From Neglectibacter timonensis (GTDB taxonomy: Bacteria; Bacillota; Clostridia; Oscillospirales; Acutalibacteraceae), in contig NZ_LT160639.1 in the NCBI RefSeq assembly GCF_900048895.1, positions 315,001 to 379,000 of the forward strand: a DNA stretch of 64,000 nt, read 5' to 3'. The notes below the pieces were generated by a model, which saw only the letters and a list, made by a program, of their open reading frames with translations, was not told the origin of the DNA and did no database searches. Both the position numbers and the translations under genes were made by a program. Positions 61,341 through 64,000 of the stretch are shown piece after piece (position 1 is the stretch's first letter; every line of letters begins with the position of its first letter).

Positions 61341-61740
61341 CCGTGACTAAGTAGTGAGAAAAAATACTCTCTCCAACGGGGTTCGATTCGGACGAATTTT
61401 TCGCTTATAGGCAGAGGAAAGAAACATTTTTGATTTTCGTTGAAAAAGCGGCGTTCTCATGTCCGGTGGTGAGCGAAGAGAGAAAATTTCTAAGTTCTCT
61501 GTTCAAACCGCAATCTCACCTCCAGTGGGTAGTGGGGGTTGACATTTTTCCCATGTAAGCGAAGGCGGCAGAAAATTCATATAAAAATATGATTTTCTTC
61601 GTCAAAACGCTTCTCCCATCTCCAAAGAGGAATAGAGGGAAGAAAATTTCCAAAGTTTTCGGCCAAACCGAGATCTGACCTCCAGTGGTTAGTGGAAAGG
61701 GATTTTTCCTCAACCATCGTCAAAACGGCTCCTTGCTGAC
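61341..61740 (+). repeat. Degenerate ~160-bp tandem repeat array upstream of the primase gene
   Basis: Corresponding blocks recur with a 159-160 bp period: TGATTTTC at 61431 and 61590, GAAAATTTC at 61483 and 61642, and CCTCCAGTGGnTAGTGG at 61519 and 61679. A partial earlier unit (GGCAGA..AAA, about 61411) and a partial later one (CATCGTCAAAACGGC, about 61726) extend it. No open frame with a ribosome site is seen. Location just before a replication protein suggests an origin or a family of small RNAs; neither is proven. It accounts for most of the 61171-61791 gap. Confidence 0.7.
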
Positions 61741-61791
61741 CAAGTGCTAACTGTAAGGGGCAATACACAAAATCGAAAGGAGGCACACACA

Positions 61792-64000
61792 GTGCAAGTT
61801 CAATTAGAAAAAATACCGCAGTATTTAAAGGACAACGGCCAGTTCTGCAACTGGAGATATGAACTGCGGGACGGCAATCAGACCAAGGTGCCGTATATGT
61901 CCGGCACAAGACGCAAAGCCAATGTGGATGACCCGACCACATTCACAGCCTTTGAGACTGCGGTATCCGCAACAGGCTATGACGGCATCGGCATCCGTGT
62001 CTGCGGCCGGATCGTGGGTATCGACCTGGACCACTGTATCGAGGATGGCAAGCTGCTCCCGTGGGCGCAGGCCATCGTAGACCGCTTCGGTGCGACCTAC
62101 ATCGAAATCAGTCCCTCCGGCGAGGGCATCCGCATTTTCTGTCTGCTGCCGAGCGGCTTTGAATACGATACCCAGACCTATTACATCAAAAAGGGCAACA
62201 TCGAGGTCTACATTCCTGGTCACACCAACAGATTCCTCACAGTGACCGGGAACACCATCAACGGCGCAGATGTGACGGAAACGGGAGAATCTCTCGTTTG
62301 GCTGCTCGACACCTATATGCGCCGCCCCACACCTTCGACTGCCGCCATTGCCATTCCCAACGAAAGCTACCTCAGTGATGATGCTGTGATTGCTAAAGCA
62401 TCCGCTGCCCAGAACGGTGAAAAGTTCAAGCGGCTCTGGAACGGTGACATCACCGGGTACAAGAGCCAAAGCGAAGCGGATGCTGCATTGGTTTCCATCT
62501 TGGCATTCTGGTGCAGCGGTGATAAAGCACAGATGGACAGGCTTTTTCGACAGTCCGGCTTGATGCGTGAAAAGTGGGATTCCCTCCGTGGTGCTGGCAC
62601 CTACGGCAACATCTCCATCGAAAAGGCAGTCGCTCGAATGACCGACTACTACAAGCCTATCATCCCACGCTCTGCCGCCGAGGATTTCGGAGTGGAACGG
62701 CTGAAGGAACTTGATCCTATGGATTCCTCCAAATACCCGTGGAACGACATTGGCGCTGGTCACATCTTCGCTGACTTCTATCAAGACAGACTGCGCTATG
62801 TGCCGGAGCGGAAGATGTGGTTTCACTATGAAAATGGTGTATGGCAGCCGGATACCGGCAATCTCCGTGCGATGCTCTACTGCATGGAACTGGCTGACCT
62901 CATGTACACCTTCGCCCTTGAGATAAGGGACGAGGATAAGCGTAAATCCTATATGAAATACGCCAGCCGATGGCAGAGCCACTCCAACCGGGTCAATATT
63001 CTCAAGGATGCTCAAGTATATCATCCCATTCCATACGGCAGCTTCGATGCGGACATCTACATCTTCAACTGCAAAAACGGCACTCTGCATATCGACACCG
63101 GGGAGTTCACCGAACACCGCAGCACCGACCTTCTCACCAAGATCAGTCCCGTGGTGTATGACCCAACAGCCTACTCGGAGCGTTTCGGCACCTACATTGA
63201 TGAAATCATGAGCGGTGATACCGACAGAGCCAAGTTCCTGCAGAAGATCCTCGGCTATGGTCTTACTGGAGACACCCGGCACGAATGCATGACCATCCTC
63301 TACGGCGTGACCACACGCAACGGCAAAGGTACCCTCTGTGAAAGCGTACTGAAGGTGCTTGGTGACTATGGCTGTGCCTCCCGCCCGGAGACTATCGCCA
63401 TGAAAAGCTACACCAATGGCTCACAGCCCAGCGAGGATGTGGCTCGGCTTGCCGGTGTTCGCTTCGTAAATATCCCGGAGCCAGGAAAAGGAATGGTGCT
63501 GGATGCCGCCAAGGTTAAGGCTATGACCGGCAACGATACCCTCAATGCCCGTTTCCTTCACGAGAACAGCTTTGACTTCCAACCGCAGTTCAAGATCTAT
63601 GTGAACACCAACTTCCTGCCAGTCATCAACGATATGACCTTGTTCTCCAGTGACCGCATCATCATTATCCCGTTTGACCGGCATTTTGATGAGCAGTCCC
63701 GTGATACCACACTGAAACGCCGCTTTGCAGAGGAAGGTGTCCAAAGTGCCATCCTCAACTGGCTGTTGGAGGGATACCGCTTGCTCCAGAGCGAGGGAGT
63801 ATTTCTCCCTAAGTCCGTAAAAGATGCCACCGACCGCTATCAGCATGACAGTGACAAGATGGCACTGTTCTTTGAGGACAACCTGGTAGCAGATGAAACG
63901 GCAGAGGAACTGACCTCCACGGTCTATGCCCGGTATAAGGGATGGTGCCAGGAGAACGGATGCTACCCGGAGAGCATGAAGAACTTCAAGCAGGGACTGC
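61792..64000 (+). CDS. Phage/plasmid P4-type primase-helicase, C-terminus cut by window edge
   Basis: The frame from GTG 61792 is open to the right edge (736 residues). An archaeo-eukaryotic-type primase/polymerase domain comes first, with metal-binding GIDLDH (D78, D80) and SPSGEGIRIF (about 107-116). A D5-N-type linker follows, then an SF3 helicase with Walker A GVTTRNGKGT (about 505-514) and Walker B region VRFVNIPEPGKG. Typical proteins are 750-800 residues, so little is missing. GTG is nine bases from AGGAGG. This is the replication protein of many Firmicutes prophages and integrative elements and marks the region as mobile. Confidence 0.92.
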   Translation, partial: MQVQLEKIPQYLKDNGQFCNWRYELRDGNQTKVPYMSGTRRKANVDDPTTFTAFETAVSATGYDGIGIRVCGRIVGIDLDHCIEDGKLLPWAQAIVDRFGATYIEISPSGEGIRIFCLLPSGFEYDTQTYYIKKGNIEVYIPGHTNRFLTVTGNTINGADVTETGESLVWLLDTYMRRPTPSTAAIAIPNESYLSDDAVIAKASAAQNGEKFKRLWNGDITGYKSQSEADAALVSILAFWCSGDKAQMDRLFRQSGLMREKWDSLRGAGTYGNISIEKAVARMTDYYKPIIPRSAAEDFGVERLKELDPMDSSKYPWNDIGAGHIFADFYQDRLRYVPERKMWFHYENGVWQPDTGNLRAMLYCMELADLMYTFALEIRDEDKRKSYMKYASRWQSHSNRVNILKDAQVYHPIPYGSFDADIYIFNCKNGTLHIDTGEFTEHRSTDLLTKISPVVYDPTAYSERFGTYIDEIMSGDTDRAKFLQKILGYGLTGDTRHECMTILYGVTTRNGKGTLCESVLKVLGDYGCASRPETIAMKSYTNGSQPSEDVARLAGVRFVNIPEPGKGMVLDAAKVKAMTGNDTLNARFLHENSFDFQPQFKIYVNTNFLPVINDMTLFSSDRIIIIPFDRHFDEQSRDTTLKRRFAEEGVQSAILNWLLEGYRLLQSEGVFLPKSVKDATDRYQHDSDKMALFFEDNLVADETAEELTSTVYARYKGWCQENGCYPESMKNFKQGL

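Noticed and set aside
61341-61740. CRISPR array upstream of the primase gene
   Set aside because: The units are about 160 bp, degenerate throughout, and lack short identical repeats with unique spacers.
61825-63282. Leftward open frame of 485 codons
   Set aside because: Antisense to the primase-helicase gene, which has clear catalytic motifs; no ribosome site or recognised domain on this strand.

Overview
The window looks like chromosome of a spore-former-lineage Clostridium relative (class Clostridia, probably Oscillospiraceae/Ruminococcaceae-like), with a mobile element entering at the right end. The reasons are a threonyl T-box leader, RNase Y with YmdB, a FakA-type fatty-acid kinase, a SpoVB-like flippase, DUF2089/DUF4097 proteins, strong Shine-Dalgarno sites with many TTG/GTG starts, and moderately GC-rich coding DNA with AT-rich promoters. 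The species assignment is inference. I found no tRNA, rRNA or CRISPR array.

Backbone, 1-26 kb: LURP-one-like protein (partial), T-box-thrS, rny, an ANT(6)-like nucleotidyltransferase, ymdB, fakA, recG, a D-Ala-D-Ala carboxypeptidase, sbcD-sbcC, a metallo-hydrolase, an Rrf2 regulator, a GNAT divergent from a small XRE regulator, a SpoVB-like flippase, a MATE pump divergent from a MerR activator, mutY and small regulators. Most units end in strong, often bidirectional, hairpin terminators.

Carbohydrate and regulatory block, 26-54.5 kb: a LacI regulator facing a sugar ABC transporter (binding protein plus two permeases, no ATPase) with two matching operators; hydrolase; asparaginase; DUF2089/DUF4097 pair; an AraC-controlled operon of two TIM-barrel isomerases, two Gfo/Idh/MocA oxidoreductases and a GNAT; a membrane GGDEF protein; an ECF sigma/anti-sigma pair; a GH106-like glycosidase with a zinc alcohol dehydrogenase; an amino-acid ABC transporter; and a GH125 exo-mannosidase with a PHP phosphoesterase. 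A ~90-bp intergenic repeat occurs three times here, one copy delivering a -10 element in front of the LacI gene.

Mobile region, 54.5-64 kb: an AT-richer leftward operon encodes a small XRE (controller-like) protein, a fused m5C/m6A DNA methyltransferase, an HNH restriction endonuclease, a Shedu-like DUF4263 nuclease and an AlbA_2/Schlafen-like protein, followed by a DUF6809 gene. Two homologous terminators bracket that last gene. To its right are a ~160-bp tandem repeat array and a rightward P4-type primase-helicase cut by the window end, which suggests a prophage or integrative element. The packing of five genes into one apparent defence operon is the most interesting feature of the window.

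Shared regulatory logic visible in the DNA: the palindrome TACGCAnnTGCGTA lies at the -35 of both the GNAT/XRE region and the GGDEF gene; a 19-bp-spaced MerR promoter precedes the MATE pump; a perfect palindrome overlaps the Rrf2 promoter; 21-bp-spaced direct repeats precede the AraC-linked operon.
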